From: Anas platyrhynchos
Taxonomy: Eukaryota > Chordata > Aves > Anseriformes > Anatidae
Reading direction: 5' to 3'
Assembly (NCBI RefSeq): GCF_047663525.1
Contig: NC_092613.1
Location: 5,853,501-5,917,500, forward strand
DNA: 64,000 nt
Position numbers and translations under genes: made by a program. The notes under the pieces were generated by a model. It saw nothing but the letters and a program-made list of their open reading frames with translations, was not told the DNA's origin and did no database searches. Below are positions 51,045 through 63,776 of this stretch, in pieces; the stretch's first letter is position 1; each line of letters starts with the position of its first letter.

Positions 51045-52462
51045 CAATAAAAAAAAACTTTATTGAAAATAATTCAATGTAAACATAAAACCAAGGGGAC
51101 ATAAAGCACAGCCTGGAACAGAGCAAGCTTTACAGGGCGTTACCGTGTTATGCACGCCCAGCAAAACCCAAACAGGGCTCAAAGGGACCAAGGGGCGCCC
51201 AACAGGGACAGTCCCAGATCCCAGCATGTTCTGCTTTGTGCCCAGTGAGTCCTTGCAGAGGCCAAGGTGATCCCTGGAGCAAGTCAGCCCCTGTTAGAGT
51301 AGGGGTATTGAGCATGAGGGGTGTTCGTGTCCCCCCCGTAAGGAAGGGGTATCGATATTCCTCCCAGGAGGGGGGGTTCAGAGGTGCTTATGGGCAGCAC
51401 AGAGGAGCATTGACCCAAAAATGGTCCCTGGGGGGTCCGAGCCAGGATGTGCCCTGCCAGGCAGCCGGGGCTGCTGCTGGGCTGCTCAAAAACTGTAAGT
51501 AGGAAAATAATCAAAGGGCTATTTATGTGCCGTGGCCACAACAGCTTCCCCTTTACAGCCAGGAAATACTGCCTGGGATGTAAATGTTCACCTCCCTTAT
51601 TTGCTTCCTTTCTCCCATGGGCGAGTGTTTGCTCTCAATTAGGAGGCTGTAGGAGAGCCAAAGGCTGGTCTGGCAGAAGGACCGCGGGACTGGGGCACCG
51701 AGAGGGGTTTCGGGGAGGGGTTTTGGGGAGAGGTTTCCTCCTGGCACAGCTCAGGGTCAGCCCTGCACAGCCTGGAGCAGGGTGGCCACAGAGGGGCTAC
51801 CCTGTGCTAGGTGCTCTGCAGGGCCTGGATGCCAGCATCAATATTTGCAATTAAAAGAGGCTGGGTGGGAAGAGGAGAGGGGTTTTCGGTCCTACTTGGT
51901 GCCTGAGCGAGGTGAAAGGAGCTGGCTCTGCTGCCTGCCATTCGGAGCTGTGCCCACAAGGCCAGCCTTGCTCTGCGCTCCGGCACGTGGGGATAACGGT
52001 GGCTGGAGCATGCACGGAGCTGCTCTCACTGCAGGCTTGGAAAGCACCATGTAAATCAAAAAGCCTCTGAAACAGCCCCACTACAGGCAGCGGTGGCTGT
52101 GTGGTTGCTACAGAGCTGCTCAGTCCCCCAGTACAAGACACAGGGATGGAGGATGCAGAGCTGGGGGCTGTGGGCACCTGGTGCCGTCCTGCACACCAGC
52201 CAGGTGAGGGGAGCCCCAGATCTCTCCTGCTTTGGAAACAGCCCCGGGGTCAAGCTAGTTTGGCAAAACAGCCCATGAGCAGACCTGTAACAGGCACTCA
52301 GGGAACCCCAGGTCCTTCCAGAGGCTGAAATTTTCCAGGAGAACAGAGCCACGGGGCACCACAGGAACCTGCGTGCGCCCCCAGCCACCCTCCCCTGCTT
52401 TACAGCTTACCTTGGCCGCTCACTGCAGTCCATCCCACTGACCCCAGCAAAGAGAGCTGAGC
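51045..52462 (-). other. Candidate unrecognised minus-strand transcription unit
   Basis: On the minus strand a TATAAAAGG box (52474-52482) is followed, about 45 bases later, by an ATG (52431) in a short exon reading MDCSERPR and ending at a strong donor GTAAGC at about 52409. Downstream, an AATAAA (plus-strand TTTATT 51059-51064) with a T-rich downstream element could end the transcript about 1.4 kb away. Possible acceptors (near 52287, 52191 and 52067) each leave only 50-90 codon frames; none matches a family I know. It could be a lncRNA, a small avian-specific gene or chance. The strand is the same as MDFI. Confidence 0.3.
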
Positions 52463-52473
52463 CTTGCCGAGAC

Positions 52474-52482
52474 CCTTTTATA
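52474..52482 (-). promoter_or_regulatory. TATA box of the candidate minus-strand unit
   Basis: GGTATAAAAGGG in the minus orientation, with the expected start site about 30 bases downstream, followed by the short ATG exon. Confidence 0.4.
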
Positions 52483-54009
52483 CCCCAGCCCCTGGGCAGG
52501 TGGTTCCCCATCACCTCTGGGATTCACTGCTGGGAGATTTCTGCTTCCATTTCCATCACCACGCTAACACCCCACACCTGGCTGGTCCCCGGCCCCGGGG
52601 CTAAGCGAGACCCCTGAGCCCAGGAGCCCCCCGTTTGTGGGGCTGAGCACAGGGAGATCAGAGCCAACCAGCCCTTCAGCTGCCAATGCAGCCTCCAACA
52701 TCTTTTTTAATGTCTCTTAAAAGGATTTCCCCCAAGAAGGGAATTGTCTTTTGGGCTAGAGGCTGCTTCATATCAAAATCTGTGAAGTCTTGGCTGAGCT
52801 GATGGATGGCACCGAGCGGGGCAGATGCCGAGCAATAAAAATGGGATGCTCGTGCCCTGATTTCCCCCACGAGGACCCGACCAGAGGCCGGGCAACTGGG
52901 CCCAGTGCGAGCGTGACTGGGAGCAGAGGCCAGCCCTTCACTAGAGGGCAGCAGCATGCCAATAACTTCAGCTCCAAATCCGTGCGATTGGGGATTAAGC
53001 AGGTGGGAGCGCCCAAGGAACTTCACACCTTGGTCAAGCTGGCATCGAAACGCAGCGGCTCGGGTGGAAGAGGCCAGGTCTGGGCTGCCCAAAAAGCCTG
53101 GCTGTGATCTCAGAGCGTGGCTGAGCCTGTGCTGGGTGGTGCGAGGGGCAGCCTCTTGCTTTGGGGGCTGAGCCCTGGAGCAACGTGGTCCGGTTGCTCA
53201 CGACATCTGGAAACCATCTCGGAGCAGCCGATGTGCAGCGAGGGGCGAGCAGCGCGATGCTCGTGTGGCCGGCAGAGGCTGAGCACAAATGAAAGGCAGC
53301 GCGGCGATGGCCGGGGTTGGATTTATTGCAGAGCAAAAAAAAAAAAAAAAAGAAAAGAAAAAAGGCGGCTCGGAGGCGTGAGGTTACTCGGGTAATCGCC
53401 AGCACAGGCTGCTCACCCAGCAGCGTGTGCGTGTTATGAGAGTTCCCTTCGTGCTGCCAAAGTCTTGAGTAAAATGACTACGATGAGCAGCAGCGAGATG
53501 CCTTTCTGCCTAAAAAGTGGCACAAAGTGCACAGCCTCAAGCAGCACCCGGACACCCGGCGGTGCTGAGCACGCAGGCATGCTGAAACCCTGATCCTTAA
53601 ATACAGAATATTTTGTGGTCCATAGTCTGGAAGAGGCGTAGGCACTAAAGAGCTTGAGAATCAACAGGGCCTGGGTGGAAATGGAGCTTGGAGCCACCAG
53701 CCCCATCTCCTCCCAGCACCAGCAGTGCTGGCAAATAATTAACACCAAATGGCAGCGCAGGGGTTGGCTCCCGGATTGCTGAGGGGCTGCTGAGCCCTGG
53801 TAATTGCAAACGAGAGGGCAAAGGGGACGTCTCCAGCACGGGGAGGGGAAAGCAAACAAGGCTGGGGCATCCCAGTGCTTGGGAAAGCCACCCAGAGCCA
53901 GATGAAATCCAGAGCCTGCTGCTGGGACGAAGCCTCCAACAGCAAGACAACGCGGATAGCAGCACCGGGAAGGGCGCGTAAAAATGTGCACGAGCAGATG
54001 AATGCATAA

Positions 54010-54112
54010 AAATATGTCTCTGTGTGCATATATGTGTGTGTTTGGCTATATATATATGCAGAAAGGGATATATATAAATAAATACGTGTCTGTCTGTATA
54101 CACACACACCCC
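54010..54112. repeat. AT/GT-rich microsatellite patch
   Basis: Clustered TATATATA, TGTGTG and CACACA runs. Open frames across it are repeat artefacts. Confidence 0.8.
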
Positions 54113-56799
54113 TGCCAGACTCTCTGGCATCTCGCAGGGTCCGTCTCACGCACACACATGAATGGACGGAGGAGGCAGGGGGCTCAGCTCGCCCTCCCCC
54201 CGACATCTGTGCACACAGGGCAGTGCAGTGGGTGTGAGTGGGAGCCCACACGAGGCCGAGCACGTAAAGAGGAGCGAATTTAATGCGTGGGAGGCGCCCG
54301 GCTGCCTCCTGCTCTGTCACGCACGTGTGCGCAGTGTGTGCCAACTTTCCCTGCGCTGGGAGGGACGAGCGCTTTGGTCTCAAAAAAAAAAAAAAATAAA
54401 ATAAAATAAAAAAACGGTGCCGCTTTTTTCACTCTATAACTCACCGCGGCCGTTCGGTGCGTTTCGGTGTGGGGTTAAAGGTAGGGCTGGATTTTCCTCC
54501 CCAGATATTCCCGTTAATGGCTTTCAAATGTTGGCATCCCCGGCGGGTGCCTGCGCATGTGTGTGTGTGTGTTGGCTGCCGGAGCTGTCTCCCGGCACGG
54601 CGAGCTCCCCAGCTCCCAGATATTTCAGCTAACTCCGTCTCCTCTCCGGTTTCAGCTGCGTTTTTAAAGAAAACAACTCCCACCGACTGCAGCAGGAAAT
54701 CACTATTTGGGTTTATGAGGCACCTCTTCCTGACGGGCCGCGTGGAGACAGCTCTGCTGGCTCTGCGAGGTCGGTCCCCAGCCCGGCAGTGTCGCACGCG
54801 GACCCTCAGCATCGGAGAGGGACGAGGGGACACGGGGAAGCCACTGCTGCAAGGGCTGCAGCTTTGCCAGCAGGAAAGAAGGAGATGCTTGAGCTGATGG
54901 AGCTTGCGTCGGCTCCTCAGATGAAATAGGGGAGAGGAGAGGCACAGGGGTGCCTTTGGTGCACAGAGCTGTGTGCATCGAGGCACTGAAGGTGTGAGAA
55001 ACGTTAGTCAAATGAAAATAAACTCACTCTGGATTTTGTTGGCCACGTTTCCCCTGCTCTGCACTTACAGAGGACCCAGGACGTGGCTCTTAGGTAGGGA
55101 CCTAGGGGATGCAACCAGCCCGGGACAGGACGTGCAGCAGCAGCGCTGCTGGGGCAGGATCCGGCCACCCCACGGCTGGTCCCTGGGTGCCTGTGCCCAT
55201 GGGCACGTGTCTATAACCCCTGGGGACCTTGGTCCGGCTGTGCTGCACACCCTGCCTTCATCCCATGGTGTGTCCCTGGGGTCTTGGTGGTTTTTTGGGG
55301 GGCAAAGCCCTGTCCTGCCCTCCCTGCTGGGTGTCTAGCAGCGTGCGAGAGGCTCGCGGGGCTGCTCGGCTCCACTCCGCTCCTCCGCAGGCACCCAGCA
55401 GAGGGTTAACACAACCCCTCCTGCATTTTCCTTCTCCAACTTGGTAGCAAGGCAGAACGGGGAGATATATGGTCTCCGCTTGGGTCCCGGCCCCCGAGGC
55501 TGGCTGGAGGAGGCAGTGCTTGCAGGCAGCTCGCTCTTTGGCAGCGAAACCCTCCAGTGGTGGCCAATTCTGCACTGCTGCACATATCGCCGAGCTCAGA
55601 TGGCTTCTGCACCCCCCTACCCCAGGGAAAAGAGACATTTCTGGGTAATCCCTGCTGGCAACAGCAGCGTGGGGCTATCACACCCTGCTCCCAAAACCCA
55701 CTGTAGCATGGAGCAAAGGGGCTGGCACCCCAGGAACCGGCACCGAGCGTCCCCCCTTGGCACGGGTACGTGCACAGCACCAGGACACCGAGCAGTGATG
55801 GTGAACACAAGCTCCTGGGGGGGGTCACTGCCCAAAAAACCCTTTCCAGCACCTTGCACTCATGCAGGATGGCAGTGCTTAGCCATCACTGAAGGTCCTG
55901 GGATTTTTCCTCCGTCGGATGCTCGCGCTCCTTGCAGGTTTGGGATCAAAGGCGAAAGCAGCGCCGAGCAGATCCCGCGGGACGCCAGGGATCTTGGAGA
56001 GCGGGGAAAAAGTGATGCTGTCAGGCCCGCGGCCTCAAGCTGCTTTTTTGGGGAAGGGTGAAAGCGAGGAGAGGAGCTGGTGGACCTGCAAAGCTAATTC
56101 CTTCCAGCTGTTGTCAGTCTGGCAGGCTCTCAAAGGAAGTTTAATAGACTGCAGTCGGCTCCCCTCGGCCCGTCCCCCCATCGCCGCGCTGCGAAGGCAG
56201 CCCAGCAGAATTGGGGATTACACGAGCTGCCGCATCTTCCAGAGCCCTAGTTCTAGGGTGGTTTTTTTTGGTTTTGGTTCTGGCAGGGTTTTCGTGTGTG
56301 TGTGTGTGCGCACATGCACACGTGCAATGCTGTCCTCTCGCTTCCAGCCAAACCTGCCCCTGTGGTTGCGGTGTGTTGGATGGGGCAGGGATTGCACGGG
56401 GCCAGGATGGGGAGCGTGGAGCAGGGGTGGGAGCAGAAGCAGGAGTGGGATCAAGAGCAGGAGCAGGAGTGGGAGCAGGGACGGGACCGGTGGTGAGGAG
56501 GAAGGAGGAGACGGCTCCGTGGGCCTCCTTGCTGGAGCGCGCCCCAGTCCGCCGTGTGAACAGGGAGGAAACAGGATGAAGAAAATATTTGGAGTGGAAA
56601 AATAAAAACCCTCTCACTTGCTTTATTGATTGTGATTGTAGACAGAAATAGCCTGGGCTGCTGAAAGCAATCACCACCGAAGGAGCAGAGGCGCATCCGC
56701 GCCGCCCGTCCCCCCCCCCCAGCATCCTCCTGCTGCCCTCAGCGATGGGGCCAGAGGGGTTTGGCCGTATCCTGATGGGTGCTGCATCCCTACACAGCG

Positions 56800-57160
56800 T
56801 GCTGCCCGCTGACAACGCTCGATAATAAACTTCCATGAGTAACACATTCGATGTCCCAGCCATAATAAATTGCCCGCAGAGAGAGGCAAACGAAAGCCCC
56901 GAAGGCAATGAGTGCTGCAGCTCTCCCTGCTCTGGGTGAGGTTTTGGGGAGACGCTTTGGGTTATCAGGGAGCAGGGGGGCAGGGGTTACCCCAGCACCA
57001 CAGCCCCATATGGGATGAACAATACACCCACCACATACATCCCCATCCCAGACCCAAGTCACTTTGGGAGCCGGTCACCGAGCTTTAACAGAGTGAAGCT
57101 ATTGCAGGCGCTCAATAGTTTAATGAATTTTAGCCCATTTCATTGAATTCCTTCGGTGAG
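56800..57160. promoter_or_regulatory. Candidate conserved non-coding element 9
   Basis: Two AT-rich complex segments (56815-56915 with CGATAATAAAC and CATAATAAATTG; 57080-57155 with CAATAGTTTAATG and CATTTCATTG) flank a GC-rich centre. No coding frame. Confidence 0.3.
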
Positions 57161-58675
57161 GACCCCATTTGGGCTGGGGGGAGGACACGGATGAGCCCGG
57201 GCACCCAGCACAGCCCAGTCCGCAGGGCCAGCACCTGCCTGGGCACGGTGTGACGGCGCCCAGCTCCCAGCAGCTTGCAAGGGAAGCGTGAAAACCAAGT
57301 GCTGGCAGGAGAGTAATTAGTTAAAAACTGAGCACATCTGCTGTTAATTAATTCCCAGGCAGGAGGGTTAACCCCTGCCTCCCCCCGGTGCTTTGCAAGG
57401 TGCACGGCCAGCAGCAGCTCGCATCCAGAGGAAGGTTTGCGCTTTGCTTCCCGAGCCCTTGCCAGGCGCTTGGGCAGCTCGGCTCCCTCATTGCCACATC
57501 CCAGTGCCCCCGAGCCAATTTTCAGGAGCAGCTGGGGTATGAGCAGAGCAGCCAGCGCTGCCCAGGGTAGCACATGCTTTTTTTTTCCAAACCCAGGCTT
57601 GGAAAAAAAAAAGGTTTAAAATAAAAATCTGGCCGTGCCCCTGCCAGTGCCCAATAAAGCCAGCGGACGTCGGCCTCCTGGGGGCAGAGCATCACTTGGC
57701 AGGGCTGAGCTGCGCCTTTGGGTAGCCCTGCGGAGGCACCGGGAGCTCTTTTATTTGCATTTTTTTGGAAGCAGCCCTCACTAAAGTACATTTGTAGGCG
57801 TGAATATCACATACACTCAGCAGCACATCGTGCTCCGCGCAGAGCCCGGCGCTGCTCCCCCCCTCCAGCGGTTGAGGACCTGCTCCTTGGGGGCAGCGTG
57901 GAATTGTTCCCAGTTCCAAAGGGCTTTTGGAACTGGGGAAACTGGGTGCGTGGGGTGCGTGCCACCCTCCCCACAGGGAGGGGAGGATCTGGGACACAAG
58001 TAGCACGGCACCACCAGCCACGGGGCCATCCCGCACCGGGGAATCTGTTCCCCATTAAGCGGCTCCGGCAGCAGCGCTCGTTACCGCGGCTGGTGGGGTG
58101 CTGCCAGCTCCAACCTCCCTAATTAGCACCACGAGTGAGGCCAGGCTGGGGAAGGCCGGCGCCTCCGTCCCCATTTGCCAAGGATGCGAACGGCTTGGAG
58201 CCGAGCCGCAGCCAGAGCCTGTGGCAAAGCTCCCACCGGCTCCGCGATGGGGCCCCGCTCCCGTCCGCGTCCTGGAGCAGGCAGCGAAGTGCAGCCCCCC
58301 CAGTTCTTCGTCCCGGGGCTCAGCTGAATATTGGGAAGGGTTTGAGGCTGGATTTGCCACCCTGAATCCCATGGGTGGGGTGGAGGAAGGCTGCTCTCAC
58401 CGTCCTCTTCCCCTCCATGCACTTGCCCTGCGCTGGGCTCCGGCCGCCTTGCGCTCACCACTAAAAATAGGTTTCATGGCTGAGCCGCAGCCCCGGAGGG
58501 CAGGCAGCCCAGATCCCAAACCAGCCTGTGTCACTGTGACCAACTGACCCATTTGGCCTCGGCTTTTAAGCATTTTTCCCTCCTTGCTCAACTGCAGCCC
58601 AGCCAGCAGCCTCGCCAGGGCAGTCGGGACCCCGAGGGGCCACGAGGCTTTGGGGGGGGTCAAAATCTCTTGCTG

Positions 58676-58714
58676 GCACGGCACGGCACGGCACGGCACG
58701 GCATGGCACGGCAC
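58676..58714 (+). repeat. GGCAC pentanucleotide microsatellite
   Basis: Seven to eight tandem GGCAC units with single-base variants. Confidence 0.9.
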
Positions 58715-59099
58715 AGCATGCTCCACGGTCCCTAGGCAGGGCTGGGTGGGTGGCACAAGAGCACCCAGGCCACCAAATTTGGCTGGCTGCCACCTCCCGC
58801 AGCACCCTCCAAACCCCGGGCACTCTGCGCCCTCCCAGCCCCACAGCTGGGAATTGGCATTTTGATTTTCTCTTTTAAGGACCCCGTGCCCCTGCGGGAA
58901 GTGAGGGGTGAAGGGCAGAGCTCCAGGGTTGTCACGGAGCCATCTCAGGGGCTGGAAAGCCTTGCAGCTCCTGCCTGAGCCCCCATGCCCTGCGGTGGGA
59001 CAAGGGGACACGGCGCAGACGAGGGGACACGGTGCAGGGATGGGGGGCACGGTCCCCCCTGGGAGCGCCTCGAGAAGCGTGTGATGCAGCAGCCCCTGG

Positions 59100-59900
59100 T
59101 CAGAAATGAAGAAAGACCTTTATTTACAGTAACAAAAGGGACCAAAAAAAAATATATAATAATAATACCATGACACTTATTCTCCCTCCCCTTCTCCCCA
59201 GCTCTCCAAGGAGGCGTGCTCCACCCTCACCCAGCCGCGAGCCCCATCCTTGGGGTGATGGCAGCTGGGGGTCATTTGGCCCCAACCGACCCACCAAGGG
59301 ATGCTCATGGGGTTGGTGCCAGCTTGGCACAGCTGCCCCGGCCCCGCAGGAAGGGACCGGGCAGGGGCAAAGGCACTTGGCTGCAGGGGGATCCCCGCCG
59401 TGGGCCGTTTATTGCACTTGGCTGCCGATCTCAGCACTGGGGAGGTGCTGGGGGGCAGCGCTGCGTCCCTCTAACACCAGTCCCGCAGCCTGGCTGAAGG
59501 TTTTGGTGTCCATGGGGTCTCCCCGGGGAGCTGCACCCAGTCTTGGAGGGTCCCAGGGGTGAGGGTGCTGCAGGCTCCCCTTTGTCGCCGTGCCTGGAGC
59601 AGCCTCCTCGGGCAGCGGGGGCGCGGGATGGGAGCTCCTGCGCTCGGCTCAGGTGGCAGGGTGCTCCCGCGACCCTTGGCGTGTGGGGAAGAGGTAGAGC
59701 CCGAAGGCACTGTCCCCAGACAGGGTCTGAGCGGGCTCAGAGGCTCCAAGGACGAGGTTTGCAACGGGGGAATTGCGCTCTCCTCCCTCACCAGGCTTTG
59801 CTCTGCCTCGCGCCCGGCTTTCCCCACCGGCGGGGCTCGGGGGCTCTGCAGGAGGGGGAATCACGCTCCTGCTCCTCCTCCCTCCCGCTGCCTCCAGCCC
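59100..59900 (-). other. MDFI: 3' UTR of MDFI
   Basis: The segment from the MDFI stop codon (59901-59903) to the distal poly(A) signal. Two AATAAA signals are seen on the minus strand, proximal (plus-strand TTTATT 59408-59413) and distal (59119-59124), so two UTR lengths are possible. Confidence 0.6.
59119..59124 (-). terminator. MDFI: Distal poly(A) signal of MDFI
   Basis: AATAAA on the minus strand (AATAAAGGTC) about 780 bases past the stop; a second one at 59408-59413 could be used alternatively. Confidence 0.55.
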
Positions 59901-62900
59901 TCAGGAGGAGAAGCAGAGCCCGCAGCACTCCATGCAGATCTCCAGGCAGTCGGCTGACTCGCAGCAGGCGTCGATGATGCCGCAGTCCATGTCGCAGGGC
60001 AGGTCGCAGTCCGCGCACTCGCCCGAGTTGCAGCAGCAGCAGCAGATGCAGGAGTCCTCGGAGGTGCAGGAGCCGCAGGTGGCGCAGTCCAGCACGATGT
60101 TGCAGAGGGTCAGGAACTCGCAGAAGAGGCAGGAGAGGATGCAGTGGACGCAGCAGTCTGCAGGGGAACAGGGCAGGGAGGTGCTGACACCCCAAGATGG
60201 GCTGGGGCAGCACCCGGTGAGCAGACACTCAGCCCCCAGAGGATGGAAATTCTCCCCTGGGAATTAAGGAATGGGAAGGGGCCGGGAGCACAGAACCACT
60301 CTAGGGACCTGCCTCAATGCCTGGGCACCAGTTCTGCTGCCTGGGACATGCCCAGACCCCAGAAGAGACAGATTTTGGGGGATATGAAATGACCCGGTCA
60401 GTGCCAACCCTGGGGAAGAGCAAGAGGTGCAGATGCAGTGGGGTCCCAGGAGGGGAGCAGGGCTGACACCCGGGGTCCCGGTGAGCTGGAAGGGTGCTAC
60501 ACGAGAAACCCCAAGGGATGCGGGGCCGGAGGAAACCAGCTGGGAAGGGCCCCCCCTGGGGAGAGCCGGTACCTTCTTGCGCCTCGATAGGGATGTGGGA
60601 TGAAGCCGACTTGGAGCTGCCCTTGCTCTTCTTGCTGCTCTGGCTGTTGATGGAGTGGTGGGACTGCAGCTTACGGTGAGGCTTCTGCGAGCTGGGCAGG
60701 GGGCGGAAGACCCCGTTCCCCGCGTCCCCGAGGGCACCTCCCGGATCCGGCCCTCGCCCGGCCCCGTTCTGCAGCAGGTGGGTGCAGGGGCCGGGGGGCT
60801 GCGGGGCTGCTCGCACCTGGGGCTGGCCTGGAGGGGAGAGCAGTGCGTTAACATCGGTCCTGCCACCCCTGCAGCACGGTGAGGGGGGAAAAAATGTGGT
60901 CCTGGTCCCCGTCCCCTGCCACTACACGGGGATCTGGTCCCCAGCTGGGCACGGTGCGGCCCCATAGCAGGGTTGAAGCGGTCTGAGAGGAGGGAAGAGG
61001 GAAAAGGAGCCGCTGGCTGGAGGGAAGGAGGGAGAAGCAGAGCAAGAAAGGGAGGGAGGGATGAAAAAACAGAGCAAGAAATAAAGGCTTGGCGTGCAGG
61101 ACGTGGCGCAGCTGCCAAAACTCAGTGGAGGACTTGGGGAGGAGGTCCCCAGGGTCCCGGCATCGCCAGCGCAGGCAGCAGGGATGGAGCCACCGGGGGG
61201 TGACCGGCGGCACGGAGCGACAAGCTCCCCTCGTGCCGAGCAGGGAAAAGAAGCATCAGCCCCTGCTGGCACCAAAAGGAACCCCAGGGCCAAGCCACCG
61301 TCCCATGGCACAGCCCCCGTGCTGCCCGTGGCCGTCCCCAGCGCGCTGCGGGCAGCCAGATCAGGCGAAGCTGGAGAGCTCAGCACCACGGCCGCCTAAT
61401 GAATGGGCTCCCCAGCCTCTGGCTGAACTTTCCTGCTGGAGGAGGGAACAAAGATCTGCTCCGGCTGCCTCTGCCTCCAGCCCTCGCATGCTGGTCCTCG
61501 CTCCTGCCCGGTGCCGTGTCCCCCCCGCGGACACGAGGCCCAAGGGAAGGGGCTCGAGCGCTCGCCCCCCGGCGCAGCAGCTCCGCTCAAAGGCACAAAT
61601 CACCCCTTGCTTTTGCCAAACTTTGATTTTTTTTCCTCTCCTGCGCCAGTAAACAAGGGATGATTCAGCCCAGAGGCTTGAGGGCAAAGGCACCTCTGGC
61701 CGCCGGGGAACAGTAGCTGCTTTCTGCGAACCGTGGCCACGGGGGTCTCACAGGAGGAGGGGGCACGGCCGAGCCCCCCCCTGTGCACAGCCCCACCACC
61801 TCTGTCTGCACTGGCAAAAATAGATGGAGGCTTAAAAACCACAAGCGTGTGCCCCTGCCCCTTCCAAAAAGGGAGCTGGGCTCAGACCGCGGAGGGAAGT
61901 TTACCGGGAATTTGGGTGAAAACTGCACGAAACGCGCTGGGGAGGGAGCTGGAAATAGGCAGGGCTGAGCTGGAAGATCGGGCTGAAAGCAGGAGGGGTG
62001 GGAGGAGGGGAGAAAGGAGAAAGAGTAAATGGACCTTGGATAAAATGGGACATTTCTCCCCAAAAGCTCCCGAGGTCCCAAGTAGATTCCTTTGGTTTGT
62101 AAGGGGCACCCCCTGAGGTGCCATCGTGCACAGGGCTGGGGGGGATGGTGGCACCTGGGGCTGGCCAGAGCCACGGGGAGGGGACAAGGACAGAGCCCAG
62201 TGCAGCCACTCACTGGCCCGCAGGTTTGCCTGCTGTTCTTTATTTTATGATAAATATATATTATTTTTTTTGAGAAGCAGCAGGGCTTACAGCAGCACGG
62301 AGTGTGTTGGGTTTGGCGTTCTCCATTTCGCTGCATTCCTCAGATTAAACTGTTTGTAAATCAAAATCACGCTCCGGCTCCAGCCAGCAGCAGTGAGGGC
62401 CAGCCAGCCGCCCCCCCCCCCGCCTCTTCAAGCCACGAAAAAGAGCTCCCATTTCTCAGGGGGGCCTACAGCTCAGAAAGCTCTTCTGACATCTTCAGCC
62501 TGGGGCCACCGGGAGCGATGCGGGATGCTCTGTAAGGCGGTGGCAGGGCCGGGAGGAGCAGCCCATGGGACAGATCCTGCCTGTGCTTCACCAAAACCCT
62601 CCTGGAAGGGCGAAATTTTGTGTTTCACACCAGGGGGATGCTCCTTGGGGTGGCAGTGGCCCCGTGTGGTCACACCACCAGCTTGGTTTGGACTCCCTGG
62701 AGGATCCCTGGGGCTTGGGAACTTGGGGTGGGTTCCCTGCACCCCACGCCCCCGGGGTGCCTGCGCTCCTCCCGGCCCCGGGGCCCGCGGCGTGGGGAGG
62801 GGGCTGCGCGGGGCCGCACCACGCGGGGCGCAGCGGCTGCGGCGTGACTCAGAGGTGCAGAATGTCTGTGGGCAGCCGGCCCAGCTCCCAGATGCTTGCA

Positions 62901-63776
62901 AGGGCTCGAGCTGGGGCCGAGGAAACGTGCGCTCGCCTCGCTCCACGTACGCCGCGCCGGCAGGAGCGCCCGCGGTGCGCCGCTCCCCCAGCTCCTCCAG
63001 CCCGCTCGGTGAAGTTTGTGGCCCCCTTCCCACTTTCTGCTCGCCCCCTTTCCACCTTCTCCTCTCTCCCCCTTTCCCACCCTCTCCTCTTGCCCCGCGG
63101 GGAAGCATCAACCCGCTTTCCAGCCCTTGGAAGGGGAAGCTGCGCGCTCGCGTCCAGCGGACGGGGAACGGCCGCGTGCGCACGGGGCAGCCTGTGAGCA
63201 AAATCCCAGCACCGAGGCTGGGAGCCAGGGAAGGGCTGGATGGCGTGGCTGCAGGAGGGGCTGGCCCCCAGCCTCCCCCCTCGGCCAGCTTTGCTCTCCC
63301 AGCCCCATAACGGGACCCAGAGCCATGGCCCCCAGCCCTGCTGTTAACCCAGTGCGCCCCAAACCTCCTCTCAGCCCCCATTTCTCCCCAAAACCAGGGG
63401 CTGGTGGCTGCCGCCCTCGGCTTTCCCCAGCTCCCAGTGACTCACGCTCAGCCCCAGCCTTTTCCTTTGATGTGGGGAAGAACAGAGTGAGGAGGAGCCG
63501 GCTTCCCACCGCCGCTGCCCGCCTCGTTAATCAGCCCCAGCGCTCATTAACGGGCCGAGCCCTGCCGGGGAGCGCCGTGGAGAGAGCACTCACATGTCAC
63601 AGCTTCGGGAGCGCCCGCGAGCTCGGTCCTGGCCGGTGCCGTGCCGTTCGTCAGCACTTTGTGGGACTCCTCCTCATCTTCTGGGCACTTCTCCTGCCTG
63701 GGGGCCGCGGGGCGAGCGGGGGGCCGGGGCTCCGCCGAGGGGGCCGCTGGTGAAGGGCGCGAGGTCTCGCCCGCCT
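59901..63776 (-). CDS. MDFI: MyoD family inhibitor, last three coding exons (5' partial)
   Basis: Three minus-strand exons join in frame: 63776-63594, 60827-60573 and 60157-59901, giving 231 residues to the stop; human MDFI has 246. Exon junctions occur at the same protein sites as I recall for human (EAVT|CQPQ and QAQE|DCC). MDFI binds and retains MyoD-family and other bHLH factors in the cytoplasm and also acts on TCF/LEF signalling. The first exon here is Pro/Ala/Glu-rich and ends TELAGAPEAVTC. The second carries KPHRKLQSHHSINSQSSKK, a basic/Ser segment. The last encodes the I-mf cysteine-rich domain (DCCVHCILSCLFCEFLTLC, then CICCCCCNSGECADCDLPC, ending ICMECCGLCFSS). The initiator (about 40 residues, MYQVSG in mammals) is not found in the window and is probably beyond 64000. 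The gene converges on TFEB, tail to tail. Confidence 0.95.
62740..63020. promoter_or_regulatory. CpG-rich segment in MDFI intron
   Basis: CpG density rises sharply, and a GTGACTCAG AP-1-like site lies at about 62844. It lies between the two upstream MDFI exons seen here and could be an internal promoter or enhancer. No first exon is identified. Confidence 0.3.

Larger units (their letters stand above)
52500..59095. other. Gene desert, MDFI side
   Basis: No recognisable gene in about 6.6 kb. It holds microsatellites (AT/GT patches 54010-54112, (AAAAT)n at about 54380-54414, GT runs at about 54558 and 56295), a purine-rich GAGCAGGAGTGG minisatellite (about 56405-56495) and a GGCAC pentamer repeat (about 58676-58714). 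AATAAA hexamers occur on both strands near 56597 and 56620 and on the minus strand near 53330, without supporting exons. Confidence 0.5.

Noticed and set aside
53325-53358. Minus-strand AATAAA next to an A run
   Set aside because: No exons or promoter found upstream on the minus strand; A run looks like simple sequence.
53739-54383. 214-codon minus-strand frame with TYMHTETY-like runs
   Set aside because: It crosses the AT/GT microsatellite; composition is explained by the repeat.
59773-60267. Plus-strand 164-codon frame rich in Gln/Ser
   Set aside because: It is the antisense shadow of the cysteine-rich last exon of MDFI.
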